From NCBI GenBank assembly GCA_024401925.1, contig JAKSKD010000016.1, positions 1-38,591 of the forward strand: a stretch of 38,591 nucleotides of DNA, given 5' to 3'. The position numbers and the translations under genes are program-made. Shown piece by piece: positions 7,951 through 17,626 of this stretch (positions are counted from its first letter, which is position 1; the number at the start of each line of letters is the position of its first letter). The notes under the pieces are model-generated. The model did not search any database and was not told where the DNA came from. It was given only the letters and a program-made list of their open reading frames with translations. The DNA is from Bacteroidales bacterium. GTDB lineage: Bacteria > Bacteroidota > Bacteroidia > Bacteroidales > UBA932.

Positions 7951-9486
7951 ATGAAAAGAAATTTGTTTGTATTATTGGCTGTTATCGCACTGGTGGTATG
8001 CGGGTGCGCTGAAGAAAAGACTCATTGTGTTAACTCTCTGACTTATACGGATATCCCGGACAACGATGTACTTCGTGTGGGAAAGGACTACTATATGATC
8101 AGTACTACAATGTATTTCTGCCCTGGAGCTCCGATAATGCATTCCCGCGACCTCGTTCACTGGCAAATCATCAGTTATGTCTATGACTGTCTGGAAGATG
8201 ATGATGTGTACAATCTGAGAGAAGGCCGCAATGCATACGGCAAAGGACAGTGGGCTGCTTCCCTGAAATATCACAACGGGGAATATTATGCGCTTTTCAT
8301 AGCCAATGATCAGGCAAAAACCTATATCTATCATACGAAAGATATCACATCCAGTTTTTGGGACAGGTACGTTATCGACCGTCCTTTCCACGACGCCGGA
8401 CTGCTTTTTGAGGATGACCGGGTGTTCATAGCCTGGGGCAACAGAAACATATATCTGACCGAACTGGAACCTGACTTTTCGGGTGCAAAAGGAGAGGACA
8501 GACTTATTTTCTGTACTCCGGATGGGTATATGCTTGGCGATGAAGGATCTCACTTCTATCATATCGGGGACTGGTATTATGTGCTGACAATCAACTGGCC
8601 GATGGGCGGTGTCCGTACGGAGACCTGCTGGCGCAGTCGGAATATAGACGGTCCATATGAAAGTCGCACGATATTGCAAGGTGCATTTGACGGAAGGCGT
8701 GATGGTGTGGCTCAGGGTGCTATTATTGACACCCCGAAGGGCGATTGGTATGCAATTATGTTTCAGGATCACGGTGCTGTCGGACGTATTCCGACTTTGC
8801 AGCCTGTGACCTGGGAAGACGGATGGCCTGTTCTCGGTGACGGTGGAGTTCCTGTAAAGGAATTCGATGTCAGACTCCGTCCGGACGGTGAGAATAGGGT
8901 ATGCTCTTCAGATGATTTCGATACTGCGGAACTTGATCTTGTCTGGCAGTGGAACCACAAGCCTCTCGAAGGGGGATGGTCTCTCACTGAACGTCCTGGC
9001 TATATGAGGATTTATGCGAATCCGGCAAATGGCATCTTTGATGCGCGCAATGTCCTTACTCAAAGAACAAAGGGACCGGAGTGCGCTACCGAAGTCCATC
9101 TTGAGACAACTGGGCTGAAGCCTGGCTCTCACGCCGGAATCTGTGCTTTTCAGAGCAAGTTCTGCGCTATCGAAGTCGAATCTTCCGCTGACGGGAACAA
9201 TATTGTTGTCAGGGACCGCGATAGGGAGATCTTCCGAGACGTGATGGACGGGGATGATGTACTTTTCCGTATCGATTATGATTTCAATGAAGATAAGGCT
9301 TTCTTTTCATATTCTTATGACGGGGAAATCTGGCTTGGACCGGATTATTCTCTGGAGATGCGTTACACCCTTGATTTCTTCACCGGCTACAGGACTGCAC
9401 TGTATTCGTACATCGATAATTCTGCAGAAAATGTACCGGGGTGTGACGTAGCCGGTTATGCCGACTTTGACTATCTGCATTTCTAA
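7951..9486 (+). CDS. GH43 beta-xylosidase/arabinofuranosidase lipoprotein
   Basis: A 511-residue glycosidase with a lipoprotein signal (VVCGC). The ATG at 7951 opens the signal directly; an in-frame TTG at 7924 would overlap the previous stop and is less likely. The five-bladed propeller carries the GH43 acidic triad: Asp37 in DIPDNDV (base), Asp148 in FHDAGLLF (pKa modulator) and Glu208 in DEGSHFY (acid). A C-terminal beta-sandwich (about residues 330-511, with FDTAELDLVWQWNHKP) is the GH43 C2 type. Similarity is closest to xylosidase/arabinofuranosidase subfamilies such as GH43_12, but the exact activity is uncertain. It lies only 23 nt after the fimbrial anchor gene, apparently in the same operon. 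Confidence 0.88.
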   Translation: MKRNLFVLLAVIALVVCGCAEEKTHCVNSLTYTDIPDNDVLRVGKDYYMISTTMYFCPGAPIMHSRDLVHWQIISYVYDCLEDDDVYNLREGRNAYGKGQWAASLKYHNGEYYALFIANDQAKTYIYHTKDITSSFWDRYVIDRPFHDAGLLFEDDRVFIAWGNRNIYLTELEPDFSGAKGEDRLIFCTPDGYMLGDEGSHFYHIGDWYYVLTINWPMGGVRTETCWRSRNIDGPYESRTILQGAFDGRRDGVAQGAIIDTPKGDWYAIMFQDHGAVGRIPTLQPVTWEDGWPVLGDGGVPVKEFDVRLRPDGENRVCSSDDFDTAELDLVWQWNHKPLEGGWSLTERPGYMRIYANPANGIFDARNVLTQRTKGPECATEVHLETTGLKPGSHAGICAFQSKFCAIEVESSADGNNIVVRDRDREIFRDVMDGDDVLFRIDYDFNEDKAFFSYSYDGEIWLGPDYSLEMRYTLDFFTGYRTALYSYIDNSAENVPGCDVAGYADFDYLHF

Positions 9487-9521
9487 GGCGAAGTAGTATA
9501 ATATCTTATTTTTTTAGAAAT

Positions 9522-9544
9522 TACCCTATGCGTTTCATAGGGTA
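9522..9544 (+). promoter_or_regulatory. Perfect stem-loop between GH43 and the OmpA-like gene
   Basis: The arms TACCCTATG and CATAGGGTA form a perfect 9-bp stem with a CGTTT loop, 33 nt upstream of the next ATG. No T tract follows on the plus strand, so it is not a standard terminator. It could be a processing or stability signal or an operator in the leader of the OmpA-like gene. Confidence 0.5.
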
Positions 9545-9577
9545 TGGCTCTCCTGTCAAATAACCGAATAAAAGGCT

Positions 9578-11587
9578 ATGAATAAGTTTCGTTCTTGTAT
9601 TGGTAAAAAAATAATACCAATAAGTTTATATTTTTTCATTGCTTTGCTGTCAGTATCCTGCGGTACGAGTGCGAAAGTGACACGGCTCCAACATCAGGAC
9701 ACGCATGCTAAACTTGAACTGAGCAATGTGGCCAATGATATTCCGGAGCTCAGTGTTTCCGTTGCGAAACGTGATACGATTGTAGTCCAGGATGCCTCAG
9801 GAAAGAACTTGCTTGTGATGAAGGCCCACAAAGATGCCGCCAGCGGAGAAATGGTTGCCACAGAGGTGCTGGATGCCGCTGTGGTCACTTCTCGCTTCCA
9901 GAATCTTGCTGAGCGTAACGGAAAAGTTGATATTTCTTTTCAAATCATTGTCCCGGAGAAGATGCAGGATAGTAAATGGCAATTGCGCTTTTATCCTGAT
10001 ATGCTTGTATTGGGAGACAGCATAAGACTGGATCCTGTCATTATTACCGGAAAAGACTACCGTGAGGCACAGCTCCGCGGCTACGAACAGTATGACAGGT
10101 TTATCAGTAAGATTATATCTGATTCCACAGAATTCGTGAATCTTAATCAACTTGAGATATTCCTGCAACGTAATATTCCGCAGATTTTCGCATTCAAAAC
10201 AGACTCTTCATATGTGTCAGATGAGGAATTCTTCTCTAACTATGGTGTAAGCGAGCGTGAGGCTGTAGAACATTATACTAACAGGAATGCTCAGATTATC
10301 AATGAACGCAGGAAGTCAAGGATGCAGGATATGTATCAGAAATATATTAAGTCACCAATTGTAACTGAGGGAATCCGGCTTGATACAGTGATTATGGCGT
10401 CCAATGGTGACTTTATTTACAATTACATCCAGCCTGTCAATGTGCGTCCAAAGATGAAAAGAATCGATGTAATACTTTCCGGGGAAATTTATGAACAGGA
10501 TAGAAAGGTATTTGATATCCCCAATTGTCCGCCATTGACATTCTACATCAGTACATTGTCATCACTCGCGGTCGATCTCGACAAGTATTTGTCAAAGGTT
10601 ATCGAGCGCAAGGTCTATGCCAATACTGCGAGCAATATCGACTTTGAACTTGGCCGCAGCGAGGTGAAAACAGATCTTGGAAACAATGCCGAAGAGATAA
10701 ATGCAATCTGTGAGAACATCAAAATGCTGATTGATAATAAGTTCTTCGACCTTGATTCAATCACGGTCGCAGCAACTGCATCTCCTGAAGGATCTCTTGC
10801 ATTGAACTCAAGCCTTGCCAAATCACGTTCTACCAGCGTCCTTTGCTATTTTGATGCTTTTGCGAAGCATTATACTGATTCTTTGAAACGGTATGGAGGC
10901 TTCAGTATCGGCGCGGATAATAAGGTTAGCCGTGAAGACCAGCATTTTGGAAAGATTGAGTTCAATGCCATCACTATCCCTGAAAATTGGGAGGATCTTG
11001 ACAGATATATGGTGGATGATGATTTTCTCTCTGCTGAGGCCCGGAATTCATACTTCAGTTTCAAGAATATCGTCAATCTCGACGAAAGGGAGCACAGGAT
11101 GCAGCAGGAGGACTGGTACAATTATGTGAAGGATAAATACTATCCGTCACTCCGCACAGTAAAGTTCCGCTTTTTCCTGCACAGAAAGGGAATGGTCAAA
11201 GACACTATTCATACAACTGAGCTTGACTCAGTTTATATTAAGGGAGTACAGTTCCTGAAAGATATGGACTACGAAGATGCTCTCGAGTATCTGCGCCCAT
11301 ATAACGACTTCAACACAGCAATCGCATATACTGCTCTCAATCGCAATAGAAGTGCGATGATGATTCTCTCTCCTTTGGAGCGCACAGCTGAAGTCAACTA
11401 CCTGTTGGCTATCCTATATGCGCGTCTCGGAGAAGACCAGAAGGCAGTTGATTGTTACATCAAGGCCTGTCGCCTGAAAGGCAGTTACGTCCATCGCGGC
11501 AATCTCGACCCTGAAATTTCACACCTCATCAAGGCCTATGGTCTCAACAAGGTCATTGACGAGATGTTCTTTGCTCCGGTTCTGTGA
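9578..11587 (+). CDS. Large OmpA-like/TPR outer-membrane lipoprotein
   Basis: A 669-residue lipoprotein (LLSVSC lipobox). The N-terminal 300 residues are beta-rich (LSVSVAKRDTIVVQD, VDISFQIIVPE) and not assignable. Residues about 345-420 (NIDFELGRSEVKTDLGNN, ITVAATASPEGSLALNSSLAKSRS) match the OmpA C-terminal peptidoglycan-binding pattern. The last 120 residues (YLRPYNDFNTAIAYTALN, NYLLAILYARLGEDQKAVDCYIKA) are TPR-like. OmpA-like lipoproteins accompany several Bacteroidales pilus loci, which fits its place at the end of this operon. A structural tether between pilus base and cell wall is a reasonable inference, not shown here. Confidence 0.75.
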   Translation: MNKFRSCIGKKIIPISLYFFIALLSVSCGTSAKVTRLQHQDTHAKLELSNVANDIPELSVSVAKRDTIVVQDASGKNLLVMKAHKDAASGEMVATEVLDAAVVTSRFQNLAERNGKVDISFQIIVPEKMQDSKWQLRFYPDMLVLGDSIRLDPVIITGKDYREAQLRGYEQYDRFISKIISDSTEFVNLNQLEIFLQRNIPQIFAFKTDSSYVSDEEFFSNYGVSEREAVEHYTNRNAQIINERRKSRMQDMYQKYIKSPIVTEGIRLDTVIMASNGDFIYNYIQPVNVRPKMKRIDVILSGEIYEQDRKVFDIPNCPPLTFYISTLSSLAVDLDKYLSKVIERKVYANTASNIDFELGRSEVKTDLGNNAEEINAICENIKMLIDNKFFDLDSITVAATASPEGSLALNSSLAKSRSTSVLCYFDAFAKHYTDSLKRYGGFSIGADNKVSREDQHFGKIEFNAITIPENWEDLDRYMVDDDFLSAEARNSYFSFKNIVNLDEREHRMQQEDWYNYVKDKYYPSLRTVKFRFFLHRKGMVKDTIHTTELDSVYIKGVQFLKDMDYEDALEYLRPYNDFNTAIAYTALNRNRSAMMILSPLERTAEVNYLLAILYARLGEDQKAVDCYIKACRLKGSYVHRGNLDPEISHLIKAYGLNKVIDEMFFAPVL

Positions 11588-11598
11588 GAAGACGTAGT

Positions 11599-12924
11599 TT
11601 ATTCTTTGCCGCCGCCGAGGGCTTGGTAGAGGTCTACGATGGAGGTAAGGATAGAGCAGGTGTTGCTGATTTCGTCAATCTGGGCGTCCAGAAGGTCGTT
11701 CTGGGCGGTGAGGACTTCGAGATAGGTGCCACGGCCGAACTTCATCTTGAGCTGTGTTGCTTCGAGAGCGCGGGTCATTGCCTCCACCCTGTTGCGGCAG
11801 TCGTCAATCTGGTCTCTGTAGGACCTGATGCCTGCAACGGCATTATTCACATCCGTACCGGCATTCAGCAAAGCGCTGGCATAAGCCATCTTGGACTCTT
11901 CGTACTGGCTCTTGCTGACTCTGAGCGCAGCGATATTTTCGCCGGCATTGAAAAGTGGCTGCAGGAGGCCTCCGATGGCGTTGTAGAGCAGTCCGCCGTT
12001 CGCCCATCCTATCGTTCCTCCGAGAGTGATGCTAGGACAGCAGTTGGCGCGTGCGAGGTTGACGTTATAGAACGACTGGGCAAGCCTCATTTCGGTCGCT
12101 CTGACATCAGGACGTACGCGTACGGCATTGAGGTCCAGGCCTTCCACAGTCTCCAAATTTATCTTCGGATTCACGGCAGCAGAGATAGGTCCACGCATCA
12201 GATCGTAGCTCTCGGAACTCAAGAGTAGGTGCAGGGAATTCTCGGCAACGGTGCGGACGTAGCGCAGGGACTTGCCTGCAGTACGTGTGGCGTAGTACGA
12301 GCCCTCGAACTGGGAGACTCCCGCTTCGTCTGCGAGGCCTGCTTCTTTCATCTCCTTCATAGCTCGGACTGATTCCTCCCAGTTGTGTTCGGCGGCATCT
12401 GTTGCTGCAATCTGGGCGTCAAGCATCTGCAGCGTGTAGTAGAGGGTGGCGACTGCTGAAACAAGTTCCGTGCGAGCCGCCTGCTCGTAGTCCTTCATCT
12501 GCTCCAACGTCATCTTCGCGATGCGCTTGCGGTTGGTGAGCCGTCCGAAGATGTCAATTTCCCAGGCTGCGGTGCCCATAGTGTATGTCAGGGTGGAAGC
12601 GCCTGAGGCCGCGTTCATTGTGACTGCCGGACTGCCTCCGATGTGGATATGCGGCAGGTAGGCGAGCTTGGCTGCAGTGAACTGAGCGTCCGCCTGATTC
12701 ACTCTCTCGTGCGCCATTCTGAGGTCCAGGTTGTGGGCGAGGGCGGTGTCGATGAGGCTCACGAGCTCCGGCTCGGTAAAGATCTCGCGGTATGAAGGTA
12801 CGCTTATCTGCTCCTCGATGACGCCATTGTCGGATTTGTATTTTCCGTAGATGCCGCAGGAACTGACAGAAATTATCATTGCCGCTATAGCGACAGAAGT
12901 GGCTATAGCTCTATAATTCTTCAT
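11599..12924 (-). CDS. RND efflux outer-membrane factor, NodT/TolC family
   Basis: A 441-residue outer-membrane lipoprotein channel. The ATG at 12924 is preferred over an upstream TTG because an AAAGGAG ribosome-binding site precedes it and the signal reads cleanly to the lipobox SVSSC. The two TolC-type repeats are visible: the first holds DLRMAHERVNQADAQFTAAKLAYLPHI, the second DVRATEMRLAQSFYNVNLARANCCPSI. The C-terminal repeat ends in FGRGTYLEVLTAQNDLLDAQ, a strong family match. It is the last gene of a three-gene pump operon and overlaps the pump gene by 14 bp. Confidence 0.93.
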   Translation of the reverse strand: MKNYRAIATSVAIAAMIISVSSCGIYGKYKSDNGVIEEQISVPSYREIFTEPELVSLIDTALAHNLDLRMAHERVNQADAQFTAAKLAYLPHIHIGGSPAVTMNAASGASTLTYTMGTAAWEIDIFGRLTNRKRIAKMTLEQMKDYEQAARTELVSAVATLYYTLQMLDAQIAATDAAEHNWEESVRAMKEMKEAGLADEAGVSQFEGSYYATRTAGKSLRYVRTVAENSLHLLLSSESYDLMRGPISAAVNPKINLETVEGLDLNAVRVRPDVRATEMRLAQSFYNVNLARANCCPSITLGGTIGWANGGLLYNAIGGLLQPLFNAGENIAALRVSKSQYEESKMAYASALLNAGTDVNNAVAGIRSYRDQIDDCRNRVEAMTRALEATQLKMKFGRGTYLEVLTAQNDLLDAQIDEISNTCSILTSIVDLYQALGGGKE

Positions 12925-15900
12925 ATTCTTTCTCCTTTTCAAGTGGTTTGATTTTTTCCTGGATAGTTTCGAAGAGCACGAAGAGGGCTGGGACGAGGAA
13001 GAGAAGGCCGAGACAGCCTATGAGCATTCCGAACACAGCTCCGATACCGAGGCTTATGTTACCCATCGCGCCCACTCCCGTACTCGTGATGAGAGGGAGA
13101 AGTCCGATGACCATTGTTCCCGCCGTCATAAAGATAGGACGGAGACGGGCTTTCGCCGCCTCAAGAGCTGAGTCCTTGATGCTGAGTCCCTCGTGACGCT
13201 TCTGGAGCGCGAATTCCACGATAAGGATACCGGTCTTCGCGAGAAGTCCGATGAGCATTACGACTCCCGTCTGGAGGTAGATATTGTTGTCCAGTCCGAA
13301 TAGTTTCGTGAAGAGGAATGCTCCCATAAGTCCCATAGGAACTGCCAGCATTATGGCGAAAGGAATGACGTAGCTCTCATAGAGGCAGGACAGGATGAGG
13401 TAGATAAGAAGGGCGGAGATACCGAAAATAATGAGCATACTTGAGCCCTGACTCTGCTCCCTGGTCATTCCACCGAATTCGATCGTGTAGTCGGAAGGAA
13501 GTACTTCATCGGCGACATCCTTGACTGCCTGGATGAGATCTCCGGTAGAAGCCCCATCGGCAGGGGATGCATTGATCTGAATGGAGTTCAGAAGGTTGAA
13601 GCGTGAGAGACTTGCAGAACCGTATATCCTTCTGAGGGATAGATAGTTGCTTAGAGGGGCAAGCTCGCCCGAAGCGGTCCTGACGAACATCCTGCTGAGG
13701 GAAGTCTCGTCCACGTGGCTCTCAGGGGTTCCCTGCACCATCACCTTGTACGTCTTTCCGTAGAGATTCACGTCATTGACGTATGCACCACCCATATAGG
13801 TGGAAAGCGTGCTCATAAGGTCAGGAAGGGCTATGCCGGACTTTTTGCATCTTGCGATGTCTACATTGACATACCACTGGGGATTGTCCGCCGTGAATGA
13901 TGAATAAGCGGAGCCGACGGACGGATTCCTGTTGAGGGCGGCGACATATTCATCCCTCATTGCAGCGAAATCGGTAATTTCCCCACCGACCTTGTCCTGC
14001 AAGTAGATCTCTGCATCGGATGATGCTCCATATCCCGGAATCATAGGGGTCATAAATGGCAGTAATTCGGCATCCGGATAATGGCTCCCGATTCTTGTGT
14101 AGATATCCTGCATTACTGCATAGATGGACATAAAGTCACGTTCTGCCCATTCCTTGAGGGTAATGACAATGAATCCGGTGTTGGAGCCTCGTCCGGAAGT
14201 GAATCCGAATCCCGCGTTGATGCCGACATTGACGACTTCATCTATTTTCTCGATTTCGGCTGCAATCTGCTGCATTGTTGTGGTGGTTACGCTGAGGGAT
14301 GTGCTGGCTGGCATCACAACGTCACACATAAACACGCCTTTGTCCTCCATCGGGACGAATCCTGTAGGAGTGTTCTTGATTGACCAGACCATTAGTACGA
14401 CTGATGCGATAACTACAAGAATTGACAGCCAAGGACGTTTGATGAACGGTTTGATGCCGTTCTTGTATTTTTCTGACATTTTCTCAAAAGCGGTATCGAA
14501 GGCCATTGAGAAACGCTTGTAAAGTCCCGGTTTCTTCCCATCCGACCCGGCACTGTGCGGTTTGATCAGTAGGGCGCATAAGGCAGGGGAGAGGGTGAGA
14601 GCGTTGATTGCGGAAATACCCACTGCCACAGCCATCGTGAGTCCGAACTGCCGGAAGAATGTTCCGCTGGTGCCCGGCATCATACTGACAGGAATGAACA
14701 CTGCCATGAAAACGAGCGAAGAAGTGATGACGGCCGTGGTGATTTCGTCCATAGCATCGACGGCGGCCTTCATCGGGGACGAGTAGCCTGCGTCAAGCTT
14801 GGTGTGGACTGCTTCCACGACCACGATACTGTCATCCACGACGGTACCGATGACCAGCACGAGAGCGAACAGCGAAATCATATTCACCGAGAATCCGGCT
14901 ATCATCATAAATGCGAAAGTACCGATGAGGGATACGAAGATGCCTACGAATGGAATGAGGGTGGACTGCCAGTCGTGAAGGAAGAGCAGCACGATGATGA
15001 TGACGAGTGCTAGGGCCTCCAGTAGGGTCTTGATTACCTCGTGGATGGAGGCGTTCAAGAAGTCGTTGGTGTCCATCAGTATGTCGAACTTTATATCCGG
15101 TTGGGCAGCCTGCTCCTCGGCAATGAGTTCGGTGATGGATTCATTAACGACCTTTGCGTTGGAGCCCGCTGTCTGATAGACGACGCAGATGGCTCCGGCG
15201 TGGCCGTTAATCTCACTGTTGAACATATAGTGCTCGGCTCCGAGTTCGACGTCAGCGACCTGGCCGAGATAGAGAATCTCGCCGTTGGAGTTTTCCCTGA
15301 CGATGATACGTTCGAATTCCTCCACACTCTTGAGACGTCCGGAATAGATCATTGTGTATTGAGACTGCTCCGGACTGTTGTCTCCGAAGGTACCTGTGGC
15401 AGCTTCTATGTTCTGCTCCGAGAGGGCGGCAAGAATGTCGGATGGAGTCAGGTTGTGTCCGGCAAGCACTTCCGGCTTCAGCCATACCCTCATCGAGTAT
15501 TCCGCTCCGAACATCTCGAGCTTTCCAACGCCCGTGATGCGCATTATCTTCGGCTTTAGATTGATATTGAGATAGTTGGAGAGGAAATTACTGTCGAATC
15601 TGTCGTCCGGCGACGATATCGCGAAAATCTGCAGAATGGAGTTCTGCTGCTTCATCGTTGTCACACCGTTCTGACGCACTTCTGCAGGCAATTTAGCAAG
15701 AGCTTGTGACACACGGTTTTGTACGTTGACAGTGGCCTTGTCCGGGTCCGTACCCTGCTCGAAGAAGATTGTAATTTCTGCGGATCCGGTGTTGCTGGAT
15801 GTGGATGTCATATACATCATATTCTCCACACCGTTGATTGCTTCCTCGAGCGGCGCGATGACGGATTTTTGGATGGTCTGTGCGGATGCTCCGTAGTAGG

Positions 15901-16045
15901 ATGCCGTTACGGAGACTGTCGGCGGGGCGATGTCCGGATACTGCTCGACAGGGAGTGAGGTCAGACCCATGATGCCGACAATGATAATCAAGATACTGAT
16001 GACGGAACTCAGCACCGGTCTTTTAATGAATGTCTTGAGTTGCAT
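12911..16045 (-). CDS. RND inner-membrane efflux pump (AcrB/MexB, HAE-1)
   Basis: A full-length 1044-residue proton-driven multidrug pump. The N terminus (FIKRPVLSSVISILIIIVG) and the PVEQYPDIAPP motif are typical of AcrB. TM4 keeps the paired proton-relay aspartates (GTVVDDSIVVVEAV), and TM10 has the matching lysine (GLLAKTGILIVEFA). Two large periplasmic loops and twelve membrane helices can be followed. It lies 7 nt downstream of the adaptor gene and overlaps the outer-membrane factor, so all three are probably co-translated. The substrate cannot be read from sequence. Confidence 0.97.
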   Translation of the reverse strand: MQLKTFIKRPVLSSVISILIIIVGIMGLTSLPVEQYPDIAPPTVSVTASYYGASAQTIQKSVIAPLEEAINGVENMMYMTSTSSNTGSAEITIFFEQGTDPDKATVNVQNRVSQALAKLPAEVRQNGVTTMKQQNSILQIFAISSPDDRFDSNFLSNYLNINLKPKIMRITGVGKLEMFGAEYSMRVWLKPEVLAGHNLTPSDILAALSEQNIEAATGTFGDNSPEQSQYTMIYSGRLKSVEEFERIIVRENSNGEILYLGQVADVELGAEHYMFNSEINGHAGAICVVYQTAGSNAKVVNESITELIAEEQAAQPDIKFDILMDTNDFLNASIHEVIKTLLEALALVIIIVLLFLHDWQSTLIPFVGIFVSLIGTFAFMMIAGFSVNMISLFALVLVIGTVVDDSIVVVEAVHTKLDAGYSSPMKAAVDAMDEITTAVITSSLVFMAVFIPVSMMPGTSGTFFRQFGLTMAVAVGISAINALTLSPALCALLIKPHSAGSDGKKPGLYKRFSMAFDTAFEKMSEKYKNGIKPFIKRPWLSILVVIASVVLMVWSIKNTPTGFVPMEDKGVFMCDVVMPASTSLSVTTTTMQQIAAEIEKIDEVVNVGINAGFGFTSGRGSNTGFIVITLKEWAERDFMSIYAVMQDIYTRIGSHYPDAELLPFMTPMIPGYGASSDAEIYLQDKVGGEITDFAAMRDEYVAALNRNPSVGSAYSSFTADNPQWYVNVDIARCKKSGIALPDLMSTLSTYMGGAYVNDVNLYGKTYKVMVQGTPESHVDETSLSRMFVRTASGELAPLSNYLSLRRIYGSASLSRFNLLNSIQINASPADGASTGDLIQAVKDVADEVLPSDYTIEFGGMTREQSQGSSMLIIFGISALLIYLILSCLYESYVIPFAIMLAVPMGLMGAFLFTKLFGLDNNIYLQTGVVMLIGLLAKTGILIVEFALQKRHEGLSIKDSALEAAKARLRPIFMTAGTMVIGLLPLITSTGVGAMGNISLGIGAVFGMLIGCLGLLFLVPALFVLFETIQEKIKPLEKEKEYEEL

Positions 16046-16052
16046 GGCCGGT

Positions 16053-17171
16053 CTAGTTCTTTGGAACGATCTGCATTCCGTTAGTCATCCTGCTTACGCC
16101 CTCTACAACAATCTCGTCTCCGTCCGTAAGTCCTTCGGTAATAATATATTCTGAATCATTCAGACGATACACTCCCACTTCTGCGGAATTTGCCGTCGCA
16201 GTTCCGTCAGTTGCTCGTTCAATCAAGTAAACGAAATGTTTGTCCTGGATTTCGTAAGTGGCTGAACGTGGGACGGTGATGCCGTCATATTCCAGTTCTA
16301 TGCGTGCGGTACCGCTTGCTCCTGCGGAAAGGAGACCGTCAGGGTTTGGAAATGCCACACGAGCGCTGATTGAGCCTGTGAGTTGGTCGATGATGCCTGA
16401 CATAGTCTCAAGATGTCCCTTTTGCTCATAAATGATGTCGTTACCGAGGATAAGGTCGAATTCCGGAATCGTTTTCATCAATTCCTCCTTGCTTCCGTAT
16501 TCTCTCAACAGTTCCATATATTCGTCCGCATTTAATGAGATATATGCATATACGGTGCTGTTGTCGCTGACAATTGTAAGCGGTTCGGCAATACCCGGGG
16601 CAACAAGGCTTCCCTGACGGTAGTTGATAGTTCCTACTACGCCATCATGGGGCGAGCATACAATCGTGTGGCTCAGGTCGTTGCGCGCATGCTTGAGGGC
16701 CGCTTCCGCCTCTGCGAGCTGTGCCTGTGCAACGAGGAGCGCATTTTCGTCAAGCTTGTACTGATGTTCGGCCACGACACCTTTCTCGAACAACTGCTTT
16801 GTCGCGTTTAACTCAAGTTCGTGGGTACCTACATTAGCCTTGGCTACATTCACTGCCGCTGCGGCATTGTCCACTGCGGCCTGATATGATGTTGCATTGA
16901 TTGCAAAGAGCTTCTGTCCCTGCTTTACGTTCTGCCCTTCACTGACATATACTGCATCGAGGGTTCCCGTTACCTGAGGGAAAATGCTGATGTCCTGCTT
17001 CCCGCGAATCTGTGCCGGATAGGAGAAAGGAACAAGGTTAGCTTTTGTCTCAACCTTCAGGACTCTTTTTTCGGGGATTGAAGATTCCTGCTCTGAGGTG
17101 TTGCTGCCTTTGTGCCCGCAAGACACAAGCGCCAGGGCGACCATAACTAAGTAGATTACTGCTCGTTTCAT
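16053..17171 (-). CDS. RND efflux periplasmic adaptor (AcrA/MexA family)
   Basis: A 372-residue membrane-fusion lipoprotein (lipobox ALVSC). Order of parts: barrel strand (VPFSYPAQIRGKQDISIFPQV), lipoyl half-motif (GTLDAVYVSEGQNVKQGQKLFAI), coiled-coil hairpin (about residues 95-160, NATKQLFEKGVVAEHQYKLDENALLVAQAQLAEAE), second lipoyl half (IVCSPHDGVVG), then the beta-barrel and membrane-proximal domain ending in DGDEIVVEGVSRMTNG. It is the first gene of the pump operon. A consensus-like promoter and an overlapping palindrome lie just upstream. Confidence 0.95.
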   Translation of the reverse strand: MKRAVIYLVMVALALVSCGHKGSNTSEQESSIPEKRVLKVETKANLVPFSYPAQIRGKQDISIFPQVTGTLDAVYVSEGQNVKQGQKLFAINATSYQAAVDNAAAAVNVAKANVGTHELELNATKQLFEKGVVAEHQYKLDENALLVAQAQLAEAEAALKHARNDLSHTIVCSPHDGVVGTINYRQGSLVAPGIAEPLTIVSDNSTVYAYISLNADEYMELLREYGSKEELMKTIPEFDLILGNDIIYEQKGHLETMSGIIDQLTGSISARVAFPNPDGLLSAGASGTARIELEYDGITVPRSATYEIQDKHFVYLIERATDGTATANSAEVGVYRLNDSEYIITEGLTDGDEIVVEGVSRMTNGMQIVPKN

Positions 17172-17189
17172 ATTTTGTTATATCTATTA

Positions 17190-17228
17190 TATCTTTCGAA
17201 GATACATAATATTCCAATTATAAGCAAA
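17190..17228 (-). promoter_or_regulatory. Promoter and overlapping palindrome of the efflux operon
   Basis: On the minus strand a TTTG -33 box (plus-strand CAAA at 17225-17228) is followed after 20 nt by TATCTTCG (17197-17204), one base from the TANNTTTG -7 consensus. A perfect inverted repeat, TATCTT-TCG-AAGATA (17190-17204), covers the -7 box and would suit a TetR- or MarR-like repressor. No regulator gene is adjacent. Confidence 0.55.
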
Positions 17229-17306
17229 TCCAAATCCTTGAAAGGGGTTTTCCCTAAGCCCCTACTTTTCGGGACGAAGGCTTTTGCGCTTGACGATTGC
17301 CTAATC

Positions 17307-17500
17307 GTGTGCGAAATGGAGGCTTTGCACTTGTTGGTTGCTGAAAAATGACATTCCGTGTGCAGAATAGCGTGTTCTGCACGTATTTCGCCTGTCAGGA
17401 GGTTAATTATGGGCAAAATGGGCGTACATGCCCGTAAAATCGCTGTCTTCCATAATTTTTACGTGCAAATTGTCGCATTTCGCACACGTTTATAGCCTTG
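17307..17500. repeat. Left array of degenerate ~51-bp palindromic repeats
   Basis: Four units start at about 17307, 17358, 17409 and 17460, a spacing of 51 bp each time. Each has a left half like RTGNGCRRAAWG and a right half like TTTGCNCGTA about 7 nt later, so each forms an imperfect hairpin. The second unit has a perfect 8-bp stem (GTGCAGAA, 7-nt loop, TTCTGCAC, 17360-17382). Related units recur downstream of the transposase gene. Sequence identity between units is too low for a CRISPR. Confidence 0.7.
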
Positions 17501-17626
17501 CGCGGAAACAACGACTATTCACAATATAGATTTAAAATAAATGTTTATTTAATGTGTTATTTCCCCTGACTCGACACATGGCAAGTAAGTTAATGTTACC
17601 TTTACTGAAATTAATTTATAATCGAT

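Noticed and set aside
7972-8772. Minus-strand frame of 266 codons
   Set aside because: Antisense to the GH43 catalytic domain.
11584-12228. Plus-strand frame of 214 codons
   Set aside because: Antisense to the TolC-family gene, which has clear repeats and a lipobox.
17168-17416. 82-codon minus-strand frame upstream of the efflux adaptor
   Set aside because: It overlaps the promoter, the operator palindrome and the repeat array, and the translation looks random.
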